Source: Ruminococcus sp. UBA3280 (lineage in GTDB: Bacteria; Bacillota; Clostridia; Oscillospirales; Ruminococcaceae). From it: DNA of 64,000 nucleotides. The stretch lies in assembly GCA_002362175.1 (NCBI GenBank), contig DETU01000001.1:19397-83396 (forward strand), written 5' to 3'. The notes below the pieces were generated by a model. The model was not told the DNA's origin. It saw nothing but the letters and a program-made list of their open reading frames with translations, and ran no database searches. Position numbers and translations under genes: made by a program. This document shows, piece by piece, positions 18,392 to 29,842 of the stretch; the first letter of the stretch is position 1, and each line of letters starts with the position of its first letter.

Positions 18392-18985
18392 TTAAGCAGA
18401 AGTTTGCTCGGCAATACCGTGAGTGATCTCATACTCACGCACACGCCGATAGAAAGTATTAGCCGACAAGTCCATTCTACGCATAAAATCCCTGCCTGTG
18501 ATGTTCTTAGCTTTCCATTCCCCATAGAGTTTACCAAATCTCTCCCAATCAATCGGGATAGGCTTTCGCCCTGTATACTTACCCTGAGCCTTAGCGATCT
18601 CAATGCCCTCACGCTGTCGCTGTTTGAGTTGCTCTCTTTCAAGCTGAGAGAGGGCAGCAAATACGGTCAACATAAATTTGCCCGTAGGTGTATTGGTGTC
18701 GATGCTTTCTTTGTGACTAATAAGCGTTACTCCTTTGTCGTTGAGTGTGTCGATGATATTCAGTAAGTTCTTTGTAGAGCGAACCAAACGGCTGATGCTC
18801 TCCACATAGAGCGTATCACCCTCACGCACATAGTCAAGCATAGCCTTGAGCTGTGGGCGGTCTGTCGATGCTCCTGAGAGCTTTTCTGAGAAGATTCGAT
18901 CAACCTGATAGTCACACATGATTTTTTGTTGTCTTACGGTTTCCTGATGCTCCGTTGAAACACGGATATATCCGATTTTGCTCAT
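18392..18985 (-). CDS. Small serine recombinase (resolvase/invertase)
   Basis: The 197-residue protein has the resolvase catalytic domain: IGYIRVSTEHQ with the nucleophile Ser at about residue 10, then LVRSTKNLLNI and the EREQLKQRQREGI helix. A C-terminal helix-turn-helix (GRDFMRRMDLSANTFYRRV) follows. It is the usual length of Tn3-type resolvases and DNA invertases. It lies downstream of the relaxase in the same direction. Its likely role is to resolve multimers or co-integrates of the mobilizable transposon, and it is distinct from the large recombinase that moves the element. Confidence 0.9.
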   Translation of the reverse strand: MSKIGYIRVSTEHQETVRQQKIMCDYQVDRIFSEKLSGASTDRPQLKAMLDYVREGDTLYVESISRLVRSTKNLLNIIDTLNDKGVTLISHKESIDTNTPTGKFMLTVFAALSQLEREQLKQRQREGIEIAKAQGKYTGRKPIPIDWERFGKLYGEWKAKNITGRDFMRRMDLSANTFYRRVREYEITHGIAEQTSA

Positions 18986-19000
18986 AAATATGTATCCTTT

Positions 19001-20274
19001 CTATTCAAGTTCATTTTTCTTTTTCTGCTGAGAAAGCTTTCTCTCTTGGTACTGCCTGTTGCGTTCCTGCTGTTCTTGGTTTTCAAAATACCTCCGCACC
19101 TGTCGGCTGTACTGCGATGCCGCTGTCTTCTTTCTGAGAAAAGCATTATGTTCGGGAACAAGTGCGTTGTATTTTTCTTTCAGCTCTAATGACATAGCCT
19201 GCAACTCGCTCCGCTTAGGTTCTTTGCCGTTGATGTAATAAGCCTTGATATACTCATTGATATACTTAACGGCTTCTTCATAGCTGTCGATAGTGGCAGT
19301 ATTTTTCTTTCTGAAATGCTTTTGCGTAAGGGCAGAACGCTCCTGATATTCCTTGTATGTAGCAGAATTATCGGTACGTTGTTTCATCATTGCAAGGAGA
19401 TTATCAATTGCTGTGTATTTTTTTTCAGATCGGCAAGATTCGCCGTGTGGTCATCTTTGTGATGAATATTCCAAAAGAAACCTCGTAATTCTGAAAGCGA
19501 TTTGATACCGCCTGCTTCAAGATCAGCGATGATTCTATCAGCATCGCTCATACCTTTGATCGCCGCCCATACATCTTCTTTCTTTTCGGCTACTTTGACC
19601 TCGGCAGGTTTTGGCATAGGTGTTGTAATTTCAGACTTTTCAGACTTTTTCTTTTCAGTAAGCCTTTCCATAATAGCATGAGCTTTCTGTATTTTTTCAA
19701 TTTGTTCTGCAATTTTAGCTCGGAGCTTATCCTTCCATGATTTACCCTCAATCTGCATATCACGTTCAAAGTGAGATACGCCTTTACCTTTCGGCTCAAT
19801 AATAGATATGCCGCGTTCCTTGCATATATCGTCTGATATTTGCCGTAATTCTGCCCATGCACGTTCAGTCTTTTTGCCCTGATTATGCTCGGTGGTAAAG
19901 CTTAGTCCGTTATACAGATTTGTGTTATTGAAAATCACATGAAGGTGCGTATGCTGTTTGTCCGTATGAATCGCAAGTACATACTGATAATTGCCTTTAA
20001 GATAGCGGTCACACAATTCCTCTCCGATCTGCATAGCCTGTTCAGGTGTAACTTCATCTGGAGCAAAGCTCTGTATCAGGTGGTATGCAAGGACTTTTGT
20101 TCGCCCGGTTCCTGTGTCTCGGACAGCTCGAAAATCTTCGCTTGCTCCTGCGCTGTCGGCTCTGCAAGCATAAGAGCTGACATATAAACCGTTGACGGTC
20201 TTATCTCCGTCTGTAATGTAAGCGATTGCCGCGCCGACTGTTGCTTTGATGCTATGGATAGAAGTAACCGCCAA
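19001..20274 (-). pseudogene. MobP-type relaxase, frameshifted near its C-terminus
   Basis: The frame from ATG 20274 encodes a relaxase: AVTSIHSIKATVGAAIAYIT at the N-terminus, a catalytic region with Tyr residues near position 30, and the metal-binding HTHLHVIFNNTN at about residue 108. It stops at 19387. The next frame (19001-19390) continues the protein, because one added base at about 19400 turns the tail into QL-DNLLAMMKQRTDNSATY and runs on to the Lys/Gln-rich end. The intact protein would be about 424 residues. Intact relaxases nick oriT and pilot the strand. The N-terminal domain is complete, so the 295-residue product might still nick DNA. Confidence 0.75.
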
Positions 20275-20747
20275 ATCTCACCGACTCCTTTCTTAATCTC
20301 GGTCATATCTTCGGCATAAAAGTTGCCTGTGCTGTGAAGCCGTACCGCTATCTGATTGATGTTACTCCCGATACGTTTCATCAGGCGATTTGTTTCAGAA
20401 ATATCGGTGCTGTCGGGAGTGAGATCAACCCTTGCACGAACGCAGTCACGGATATACTCAGTCTTGTTCTTATAGCCGTACTGTTCACACTTCACAAGAA
20501 TATCCTGCATTTCGGATTCTGTGAAGCGGACGTTAAGCGTGTAGGACTTCTTTTCTTTTTTACGTTTCAGGTACTTTCGTTCATCGTCTGTAAGCTCGTC
20601 CTCGGACTTGTGTGCAAGGGTATCGTCAAGCTCGGACTGCACCTCTTTGTCCAGAGCATTATTGATAGCTCCTTCGTAAGTCATGCCCTCGAACTCCATA
20701 ACCTTGCGCTTGGGCGGTCTGCCACGTTTCTTTTTCTCCGTGTTCAT
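20076..20747 (-). CDS. MobC-like relaxosome accessory protein
   Basis: The 223-residue protein has a basic N-terminus (KKRGRPPKRK, AT-hook-like), an acidic linker, and a C-terminal region resembling plasmid MobC/ribbon-helix-helix proteins (YTLNVRFTESEMQDILVKCE, then NRLMKRIGSNINQIAVRLH). The gene has a good AAGGAG before ATG 20747. It overlaps the relaxase by about 200 nt; the last 60 residues are read out of phase over the relaxase start and look less conserved, so the ancestral stop was probably earlier. It should bind oriT with the relaxase. The structured region just upstream is the likely oriT. Confidence 0.8.
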   Translation of the reverse strand: MNTEKKKRGRPPKRKVMEFEGMTYEGAINNALDKEVQSELDDTLAHKSEDELTDDERKYLKRKKEKKSYTLNVRFTESEMQDILVKCEQYGYKNKTEYIRDCVRARVDLTPDSTDISETNRLMKRIGSNINQIAVRLHSTGNFYAEDMTEIKKGVGEIWRLLLSIASKQQSARQSLTLQTEIRPSTVYMSALMLAEPTAQEQAKIFELSETQEPGEQKSLHTT

Positions 20748-20771
20748 GGTGGTATCTCCTTTATTTTTATT

Positions 20772-21028
20772 TCGGCGTTAGCCGATTTTTTTATGACCGC
20801 TGTGCGGTCATTCGGGGCTTGGGGTGTCCCCAACAAGCATTTGTATTTTCGTCCGTGTGCGGCGCAAAATACAATGCTTGCTATTTTTGCTGCGCTAATG
20901 CGCATTTTCCTGCCTGAGTAATTTTTATTTGCTCAGGCTTTCGCTGCTCCGTCAGCGAATTAGAGCGATAAGCGACTTCTCTCGCCGCCGCATTGTCGGC
21001 GGTCATATTCTCTCACGCTACTGCGTGA
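20772..21028. repeat. Array of nine short hairpins, candidate oriT/structured origin
   Basis: Nine inverted repeats follow each other between mobC and the rightward genes: 20772-20785, 20794-20810 (7-bp arms, TGT loop), 20820-20832, 20834-20880 (15-bp arms with one bulge), 20891-20904, 20912-20938, 20940-20959, 20985-21002 and 21013-21028. The rest of the 530-bp non-coding stretch to 21278 holds a CGGCGCAG / GCGCAATGAGGGCGGC segment and no gene. The location, divergent from the mobilisation genes, is where oriT is expected. Which hairpin flanks the nick cannot be told from the sequence. Confidence 0.6.
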
Positions 21029-21278
21029 TACTCTCTTTATCCTCGGTATAGATATTGTAAACTGGCACGGCGCAGTTTTAGCGCAATGAGGGCGGCAATA
21101 TGGTGAAAAGTCTTCCATTGAATTTTTCCCCATAACAATATGTCGAACTGGAAAATCTCACTGGCATAGAAAGTTTGAGCGCAATGCGAATAGACAGAAA
21201 GGGCGCAGGTGCGCTATAATATTATTGTGGGGTTAAATTGAATCCTGCGATACTATAAACCGAAACGAGGTGAAGTGA

Positions 21279-21644
21279 ATGAAAAAGAAAAATGCTGATG
21301 CCGTGCAGGTTGATGTGCTTGCTGAGAACCAAGCCAAGCTCGACAGCTACGATAAGTCTATCAAGGCAGCGCAGGAGCGCAGACGCAAGGTAATCATCGA
21401 GAGCAAACTCTACACCTATGACAAGCTCTCGGAGCTTTACGGAGGTATGGAGTGTCAGGAGCTTCTCAATGCTGTGACTGCTGAGCATATGCTCATCGGT
21501 AAGCTGACCGAAAGCGTTATGACCTATGAGCAGATTGGAGAGCTGGCAGACGATAGCTCTGCCGATGCCGACAACAAGTCGGACGATGATGAATTTGTCG
21601 GACAGACTTCTCTCTTTGAAAATGACAATCCGTATGCGGTTTAA
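21279..21644 (+). CDS. Hypothetical transposon protein
   Basis: This is a 121-residue protein starting at ATG 21279 after CGAGGTGAAG. It has a Lys-rich N-terminus, a helical middle (AKLDSYDKSIKAAQERRRKV), a LYTYDKLSELYGG segment and an acidic C-terminus. No enzyme motif or membrane segment is visible. It is read in the same direction as tnpW and the large recombinase. Genes of this kind recur next to recombinases in Tn4451-like elements; the function is unknown. Confidence 0.6.
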   Translation: MKKKNADAVQVDVLAENQAKLDSYDKSIKAAQERRRKVIIESKLYTYDKLSELYGGMECQELLNAVTAEHMLIGKLTESVMTYEQIGELADDSSADADNKSDDDEFVGQTSLFENDNPYAV

Positions 21645-21784
21645 ATAACCGACAACAAAGCGATAGCTGTAAGAGGGACGGCATTTGCCGTTCCGCACGG
21701 CTAAAAATATGAGGGTAAAAGATAGAATGCGATGCCCTTAAACCTAAAAGCATAGAGATAGATAGCTAAAGGAGAAAATTCGCT

Positions 21785-21964
21785 ATGGAGAATAATAATT
21801 CCGTGTCCGAATACAAAATCGGGCATACAACTTATTTGGTGAAAACCACCTTTAACCCTGCTTTTCGTGAGAGCCTTTCGGATATTCTGAAACGGCTGAT
21901 TGCAAGAGATTGTGAAAATCTCCTCGGTGAAACCGGACAAGAAACTGAAAAGCAGGCTGTGTGA
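21785..21964 (+). CDS. tnpW: TnpW family transposon-encoded protein, 59 aa
   Basis: A 59-codon frame starts with MENNNSVSEYKIGHTTYLVK, contains FNPAFRESLSDILKRLI, and ends at TGA 21962-21964. This is the length and pattern of TnpW proteins found just upstream of TnpX in Tn4451-type transposons. A GGAG lies about 10 nt before the ATG. The protein's role in transposition is not established. It lies 88 nt before the large serine recombinase. Confidence 0.75.
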   Translation: MENNNSVSEYKIGHTTYLVKTTFNPAFRESLSDILKRLIARDCENLLGETGQETEKQAV

Positions 21965-22016
21965 TTTTGTCATTTCGGCGCATTGAAATATTTTGAATAG
22001 TGCGCTATAATGGTAA

Positions 22017-23678
<1,662 letters not shown>

Positions 23679-23725
23679 CGCTATGTTATGCGGTTTAAAT
23701 TAAAGAACAAAAAACTTCTATATCA

Positions 23726-24028
23726 CTACTGCACTTTTGCACCAGGGTTGTCGTTTCCGTAACCTTCGAGGAGATTGACCACGCCCCAGACTCCGACACC
23801 GCCTCCGATAAAACAGATAACAGATTTGAGAACGGTACATGCAGTTGTGATGAATGAGCTTGTGTCAACTTCACCTGTTGCTGCGAAAGCTGTTGTGCCA
23901 CACATTGCAGCCATACAGCAGAGAATTGTGAGTGAGAGAACGGCTTTTTTAGCGAATTTACTGCCTTTTGAAAGCCATCTGTGCTTTGGTGCTATTGTGG
24001 AAACAGCAGAAACTGTTGAATTTTCCAT
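23726..24028 (-). pseudogene. VirB2-like (Maff2) pilin, N-terminal fragment
   Basis: ATG 24028 (AAGGAG upstream) begins a protein with a positively charged leader, a long hydrophobic signal (AVLSLTILCCMAAMCGTTAFA), an Ala-rich cleavage region and a second helix (VICFIGGGVGVWGVVNLLEG) ending in YGNDNPGAK. The frame then runs three codons into transposon DNA and stops at 23726. The missing C-terminal helix is at 16211-16312. Intact homologues are the major conjugative pilin or channel subunit. The product as it stands lacks the second half of the hydrophobic core. Confidence 0.85.
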
Positions 24029-24106
24029 GTTAAAAAACTCCTTAAATAAAATCAGTATTTCAGCTTCACCCGATTTTTTCTTTTTTCGGGTTCTTCACTG
24101 TGGCAT

Positions 24107-24657
24107 TTAAGCCAAATTTTCGGACGGTTTCACATCAACCGCATACTCTGTAACGTACTCGTCCGGCTTTGGATTCAGACACATCTTTTTTCTTGAATTA
24201 ACATATTTGGCGATGTCGAATTCCATTTTCGGATTGTCATCAAGGAGCATAGGGTAATTTTTGTGATGTGTAATATCAAACTTATCCGAGAAGAACGGTC
24301 GCACTCCTCGGAGTTGCAGAATACACTTACCGCCGTCCATGACCGCCAGTTCGTCCTGACTTTTCAATTCCTTGCCTAACTTCTGATAGTTCATGCCGTA
24401 ACTTTCGGACTGTCCACGATTTGTGGAAGTGTTGAAACTGTCGATAGTTTCCTTACCGAGCGATTCGGAAATTTCTTTCAGAGTAGTCTTTTCCTTACCG
24501 CCTAAAAATAGCATAGTATCGCAGTTTCCCTCGATTGTATCAGCATTGTCCTTGCAAATTTCTTTAAGCTGTGACTTGGCTTGCAGAATAATGCTTGCCG
24601 AAATTTCACGGGAACGGATTGTAGCTATCAGCTTGTCAAACTGCGGAATTTCGCCGA
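24107..24657 (-). pseudogene. virD4: VirD4/TraG coupling ATPase, exon 2
   Basis: From 24657 the frame reads GEIPQFDKLIATIRSREIS and ILQAKSQLKEI, then CDTMLFLGGKEKTTLKEIS, the conserved C-terminal half of VirD4/TraG coupling proteins, and ends at 24107. It lacks its own start. The first codon is completed by the last base of exon 1 (A + TC = Ile), giving DEFAN-IGEIP after splicing of the group II intron. Apart from the intron this part has no lesion. The coupling protein links the relaxosome to the type IV channel at the inner membrane. Confidence 0.85.
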
Positions 24658-24743
24658 ATAGCGATAGGTAATTCTTTGAGGTCATCTCCGAATTTTCCCC
24701 CGCTCCACACCGTACGTGACAGTTTCTCGTCATACGGCGTTCC
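24658..24743 (-). ncRNA. Group II intron domains V and VI
   Basis: Domain V pairs CGCCGUA with UACGGUG and has a GAAA tetraloop region. Domain VI pairs AGCG with CGCU and AAUUC with GAAUU, leaving an unpaired A for branching. Confidence 0.85.
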
Positions 24744-24797
24744 ATCGTATAGTCAAGTTTTTAGTGCATACGCAGTCCTGTATACTGTTTCTTTAAA

Positions 24798-26683
24798 TCA
24801 AATTTCTATTGGCTGTAAATCTGCATATTTACGAAGTTTGTTGATTTTTGCAAGCTGTTTTTCGTTTAACTTCAGCATTTGCACGTATTTGCGTATTGTT
24901 TCTTCTTTGGTTGCCGTTACAAGCCTGTGTGCTTCTGTGCATAAAATTATGAGATTGCTGTAGCTGTTGTTTTCTGCACGTCCGCCAAATCTCGGCTTGA
25001 TATGGTGGCATTCCATATTGTGAAGATACAAGGGCTTATGCGTTATCGCACAGTTTCCTTTTTGTGCAATATACCTTGAGAGCATATTGTCGGCAAATTC
25101 AATGCTTTCCCATTTGTACGCATTTTCCATAAGGTATTTGATAATCTCAAAATTTACAGAGTTCGGCACTTGATGTTCCTCATCATTTTTCAGAACATAC
25201 TTGTTTACCTCTCTCCGCTTGTATTTCGAATAATCGTGCTGTACATAGGCTATAGGTATCAGCGGTCGTCCGCCTATCCACCTCATTTGGCTTGATTTAC
25301 CGTAATTTTCAGCTATGAACCTTGACCTGATTTCTCCTGATTTATCTACCTGACACCCTTTATTATTGTGATTTGCTCCATTCAGTTTCTTTTGTATCGG
25401 ATAACCGATCTCAGCAAAATCAGCACTTATGTGAGTAGCCATGTTGTAATAGTTATGCAGTCCGCTTACCAAAGAATTATGCAGACTGATATTTTTATCA
25501 ATGGATTTCCGATCGTTGCGGTTTAGAATACGCTTAACACTCTCTGCGGCTTTCTTCTTCGCTTTTTCTTTTGCTTTGTCTGTCATATGCGACCTTACTG
25601 CAAATTTTCCGCTTTTGGGAACAGCACGGATTTTGATACCGAGAAATTCCATATAGTTCTTTTTAAGATTGGTAATTCCCGATTTATCCGCACTGATTTC
25701 CAGCGAAAGCCGTTCTTTCAGCCATTTTACAACTGCTGTATAGGTTTTCTTTGCTGTATCGTAGTCACGGCAGAAGATTTTAAAATCATCTGCATATCTT
25801 ACGATATATATTTCTTTCAGCTTGCTTTTCTCCCGAAGCATATTCCATTTCTGCGACCTGTCTATTACAACATTACCTCTTTTATCGGTTTTGCTGTATT
25901 CTCGGTTTGTCCGTGTAGGAATAGCTTCCCACTGACTTGCTATCCACCAATCCAGTTCATTCAGAACGATATTGGATAACAGCGGTGATAAAATACCGCC
26001 CTGCGGCGTTCCTGTTTCGGGAGATATTACAATGTCATTAAACAGAATATCTGCTTTCAGCATTGCTTTGATAATTGCTATTACTTTCAGATCCTGTATG
26101 CTCATTGCCCATATTTGCCGTACCAGCTTTGCGTGATTGATGTTGTCAAAGAAGCCTTTAATATCAATATCCACAACATAATGCAGATTTTGAAGCTGTA
26201 TCATTTTGTAGCATTGTGCCACCGCATTTTGAGCTGACCTGTATGGTCTGAATCCATTACTGCGTTCGTGAAATTTCGCTTCGCATATCGGCTCCAATAT
26301 TTGTAATACGCATTGCTGTATCAGCCTGTCCCATATACTCGGAATACCAAGAGAACGTTGTTTTCCCCCTTTTCAATGTAAGTACGGCGAACTTTTTTCG
26401 GCTGATAGTAATTCAGCTTGTTTCTGACCTTTTGGACTATAGACTGAATTGGATACTTTTGAATATCCGTAATGATTTTTCCGTCAACTCCGGCAGTAAA
26501 GCTGCCTTTGTTTTTGCAGATATTTCGGTACGCAAGCACGATATTTTCTTCTAAAACTATGAGCTTCATAAGATGTTTAAAGCACTTGCCTTGCTTGCTC
26601 TGTTCATACATTCCGCATAACTTTTCCTGCAAGCCATACCTATACATATTTTTCTCTGATTTGTTAACAGTTTCCTTTGCCAT
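24798..26683 (-). pseudogene. ltrA: Group II intron reverse transcriptase/maturase, frameshifted
   Basis: The start is ATG 26683 (AGGCGG upstream). The first frame holds the RT0/RT1 region (FTAGVDGK, KVRRTYIEKG) and ends at 26321. Adding one G to the G5 run at about 26365 moves it into the frame GGKQRSLGIPSIWDRLIQQ, which continues through SNGFRPYRSA, IDIKGFFDNINH, TPQGGILSPLL and the active site YIVRYADDF. A maturase domain and a C-terminal HNH endonuclease follow (HKPLYLHNMECHHIKPRFGG). Intact, it would be about 628 residues. As read, it lacks a continuous RT domain, so splicing and mobility would need help from another copy. Confidence 0.85.
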
Positions 26684-27427
26684 AGTAAACACCGCCTTTC
26701 AGCGTGCTTTTTCTGAATAACCTTAGTTATCATTCTTACTCGAAGCTATGAAATCACTTTGTGATTACTATGCATACATATTAAACTTTGATTTTTACGA
26801 CTTGTGCCTATCCCTCCGCCGCTTATTATCACGGTTTCATCGGTACTGTGGCACTACTCTCACAGCCCCTGATCAGCTTATACGATATAACCGCTTTCGT
26901 CTGAACATCAGTATAGAAATGTGAATTTCACTGATTGGACTGCTTTCCACATTCCATTATTCTTAGCATAGGTACAACTTAGGTCAATCCTTTAGTCCTG
27001 CAAACATACCTTGCGGTACTTACTGCCTGTAACAGTATGGGGAGTTTCATACTAACAACTTTTACTCCACCCCGTTTGCGTGCATATTTGCACCCCGACA
27101 TTTCTATCGGTCATTCGTTTAGAACCGTACACTCGGATTTTCGTCGGGCTTTTAAGCCATTCTAACCATATTGCACCGCCATCCGCACTATAGGCAGTAC
27201 ATCACACCTCTGTGACGCTTTCCTCGGCTTTATCCGTTAGGATCGCCCTCATGCGACTTCCACGGGCTTACGACACCTGCATTTCACACTGCTTAGCCGT
27301 CCGTAGTTTTAACGTGAGCCTTTCGGGACGTTACTCCGTCATTCAACTCATTAGAATAATAGTTCTACGTAACTATATTTAATTTTTTGTTACGTGCCGC
27401 ACCTTTTCAGTACAGAACGTGTCACAC

Positions 27428-28765
27428 TATTTGCGAATTCGTCGAGCAAACAGCGGACATGATATGTTAATCTGCCACCCTTGCTGTTGTCAGCTTTGGT
27501 ACAGAGCAGATTGAACATCTGGGAATACATAATCGCCACCAAAAAGTTGAATGTGGCATCGGTGTCTGAAATGATTACGAAAAGTGCCGACAACTCATCA
27601 CCGAGCTTGTCAAGGTGCAGTTCGTCGTAACTTGTAATTTCAAGAACCTCATCTATCGCAAAGGGTGCAAGTCGTGTCGAACAGGAAATCAGAATGGATT
27701 TTGCGGTTTTTCCTGCCGCCAATTTATAGGACTTGAATTGTTTTATCGCAAAAGTCCCGATACGTTTCTGTTCGTCGGAAGGCTTGCAGTTTGCCCTTAT
27801 TTCGTTGTAAAATTCGCCACCGTCGTAGTCGTCAGGAAATGAGTTGTTAATCCAGTATTCAACAAACTCAAACTGCAAATCGACGGCATTTTTAAATTCT
27901 TCATCTTCCTCACGGCATTCGGAGTCGTTAATCATATCAATAAGCGTTTCAAAATTTCGCTCATATTCGGGATAAAAACAGAAAATCATAGCAATATACG
28001 CAGTGTATAATAATTTTTCTGCCTTAACCCAGAAGTCATCACCCGACGGCTGTTGTGATGAAGATGTATTTTTTATCAGCACTTCAACAAATTTCAGAAT
28101 ATCTTTCTCACGGTTTTTTGCCGAAATATAGGCAAACGGATTGTAGTGCATTGATTTTGCAAAATCAATCGTATTAAAAACCTTGATTTTATACGGCTCA
28201 TACACGATTTTTCCGCACTCAACCAAAACTGTGCCTTTAGGGTCTGTCACGACGTAACTTGAATGCATCTGCATAAGATTTGGCTTGACGAAAAATCTTG
28301 TCTTGCCACTTCCTGAACCGCCGATAATCAGGATATTTTTATTTCGTGCGTATTTCGGACTTGATGGCTTGCCCATAGTCAGATACTCGGTCTGAGTGAG
28401 AATAACATTGTTGTCTTTGTCGGAATTGTCCATATACGGCTCAATATCGCTTGCAGTACCCCACACAGCCGAACCATATTCCTCACCCTGACGGAATTTT
28501 TTCTTGTTTTTTGATTTAATGTATATGATAATTTTCATGACTATCGCCAACGCAATTCCGACAAGCAAGTCCACAGGATTCAGGCTCAGAACTATTTTCG
28601 CAAAAGATGTGCCGATATTGTTCATGAACGGCAGAAGTTTTGCCGAAATGTCGTCACCCTCCGAAATCCTGTACGCATAGCCGATTTTGTCGCCTGCATA
28701 GCCAAAAATCAGGTACGGCAGATTTGTAAGAATAAATTTTTTAACTTTTTTCCATTAATCTGCAT
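27428..28765 (-). pseudogene. virD4: VirD4/TraG coupling ATPase, exon 1 with N-terminal frameshift
   Basis: ATG 28765 lies 7 nt after GGAGG, but the frame stops after 18 codons. One extra A in the A6 run at about 28748 moves it into the frame KKFILTNLPYLIFGYAGDKIG, the usual membrane N-terminus of VirD4. That frame continues through a second helix (PVDLLVGIALAIVMKIIIYI), YGSAVWG, Walker A (GGSGSGKTRFF) and VTDPKG to LLDEFAN, where the group II intron begins. It is truncated only by the intron; exon 2 supplies the rest. The internal ATG at 28625 could yield a protein without the first helix. Confidence 0.85.
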
Positions 28766-28819
28766 TGCATTACCTCCGTGTGTAGTCTGAACGTGCTTTT
28801 GGCTCGATTTTCAGGTATT

Positions 28820-29299
28820 TCAACGCATATTCCCCCTCGATTTTTCACGCTGTTTCTGTTGTCTTTTCGGCTGATTAGCGACTTTTTCCGTTTCCTTGCG
28901 TAACTGTTCACGGCTCATTTCGCCACGTCCTGAAAGCTGATTGTTAAATTTATCAGCATATTCCGCAAAGGCTTTTTTGAAGTTGTCCGTCTTGCTGGCA
29001 GAAAAGAAAATGTGATAGGTCGGCGGATTCGTGGATTTATCACGCTTTAAGGCGTAATCAATGTCATATTTTCGGGCGGTATCAAGAAAATCGCCGATAT
29101 TTTCACTATTTACGTCGATTTTTTCAAGTCCTGACGGCGACTTGGTTTCAAGCTGTCGGAACGTCATACGACCTGTTTTCTGCGAATTTCCGTTAAGGAA
29201 CTCATTCAGTGCCGATTTAAAAATATCTGCCATAATTTTTTCTGCCTTGACAGTCAGAGCGATAGTCTTTCATGTACCGTATTCAAAGTCATTCGCCAT
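28820..29299 (-). pseudogene. PcfB family (DUF3801) protein with in-frame TGA
   Basis: ATG 29299 starts the frame, which meets a TGA at codon 10 (29270-29272), just before KTIALTVKAEKIMADIF. The remaining frame contains GRMTFRQLETK, LEKIDVNSENIGDFLDTARK and YDIDYALKRD, matching the DUF3801/PcfB core, and ends in a basic tail. PcfB-type proteins accompany the coupling protein (virD4 lies just downstream) and help recruit the relaxase. Re-initiation at ATG 29233 could still produce 137 residues, so the loss is probable rather than certain. Confidence 0.65.
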
Positions 29300-29549
29300 A
29301 ATTTTCACCGCCGTTTTCAGCAATAAAATACACACCTAAAGCCTCGCCGTTCAGCCAGTCTGTCAGCCTGTTTTTAGCCGATACAGTCATATTTTCAGAC
29401 GGATATGTGCCGAGTACATAGATTGAATTGCTTATATCGGTTGCAATCAGACCATAAACATCGCCGTCATCGCTGATTTCAACGGTAATTGCGATGATAT
29501 TCGCATAGTTCACAAGATTACCGTCCTGCACGACAATAGTTTTTGCCAT
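29289..29549 (-). CDS. Hypothetical small beta-rich ICE protein
   Basis: The 86-residue product begins at ATG 29549 (GGGGAGGTG upstream). Its pattern, TIVVQDGNLVNYANIIAITV then DVYGLIATDI and IYVLGTYPS, suggests a small beta-barrel with a C-terminal helix. I do not recognise the family. It overlaps the start of pcfB by 11 nt, in operon order. The frame is intact. Confidence 0.55.
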   Translation of the reverse strand: MAKTIVVQDGNLVNYANIIAITVEISDDGDVYGLIATDISNSIYVLGTYPSENMTVSAKNRLTDWLNGEALGVYFIAENGGENYGE

Positions 29550-29554
29550 AAATT

Positions 29555-29798
29555 TCACCTCCCCTCAGTGGATTTTTTACATGGATTTCCATTCTGATAT
29601 TTACATGTGTTGCAAATTCCTTTTTTTTCGGCAAATATCAATTGCCCTGTTTCTGTCGGCAACGTGTTTATCCTCGCTTTTATAAAAACTGCATTTCTGG
29701 TCAAAACCACTGCATTTATCGGCGGTAATCGCAATGCACCTGTAAAGTCCACGGATTTCAGTTTTCGCAAAAGCACATTTCAGAATCACTTTATTCAT
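29555..29798 (-). pseudogene. Cys-rich small protein, frameshifted at an A8 run
   Basis: ATG 29798 has TGAGG upstream. The first frame encodes LKCAFAKTE, YRCIAITADKCSGF, KCSFYKSEDK and RNRAIDICRKK, then shifts at an A8 run (29622-29629). In the other frame the protein continues KGICNTCKYQNGNPCKKS and ends at 29555. Removing one A restores an 80-residue protein with seven or eight spaced cysteines, probably metal-binding. The prophage gene at 60988-61248 encodes a related pattern. Long A-runs allow transcriptional slippage, so some functional product is conceivable. Confidence 0.6.
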
Positions 29799-29842
29799 AG
29801 TAAACCTCATTTTTTCTTTTCAGATGTCATAAAAACTTCCGA

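Larger units (their letters stand above)
24658..27427 (-). mobile_element. Group II intron in virD4
   Basis: The 2770-nt intron starts with GUGUG at 27427 and ends in AU at 24658. The ribozyme 3' end is readable: domain V (24705-24743, CGCCGUAUG...GAAA...CACGUACGGUG) and a domain VI hairpin with a bulged A ending CGCUAU. About 740 nt of non-coding 5' sequence (26690-27427) holds domains I-III. The reverse transcriptase gene sits in domain IV. Excision joins exon codons to DEFANIGEIPQF, the expected family sequence, which confirms both boundaries. The intron is inserted in the sense direction, so splicing would allow VirD4 expression if other lesions were absent. Confidence 0.92.
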
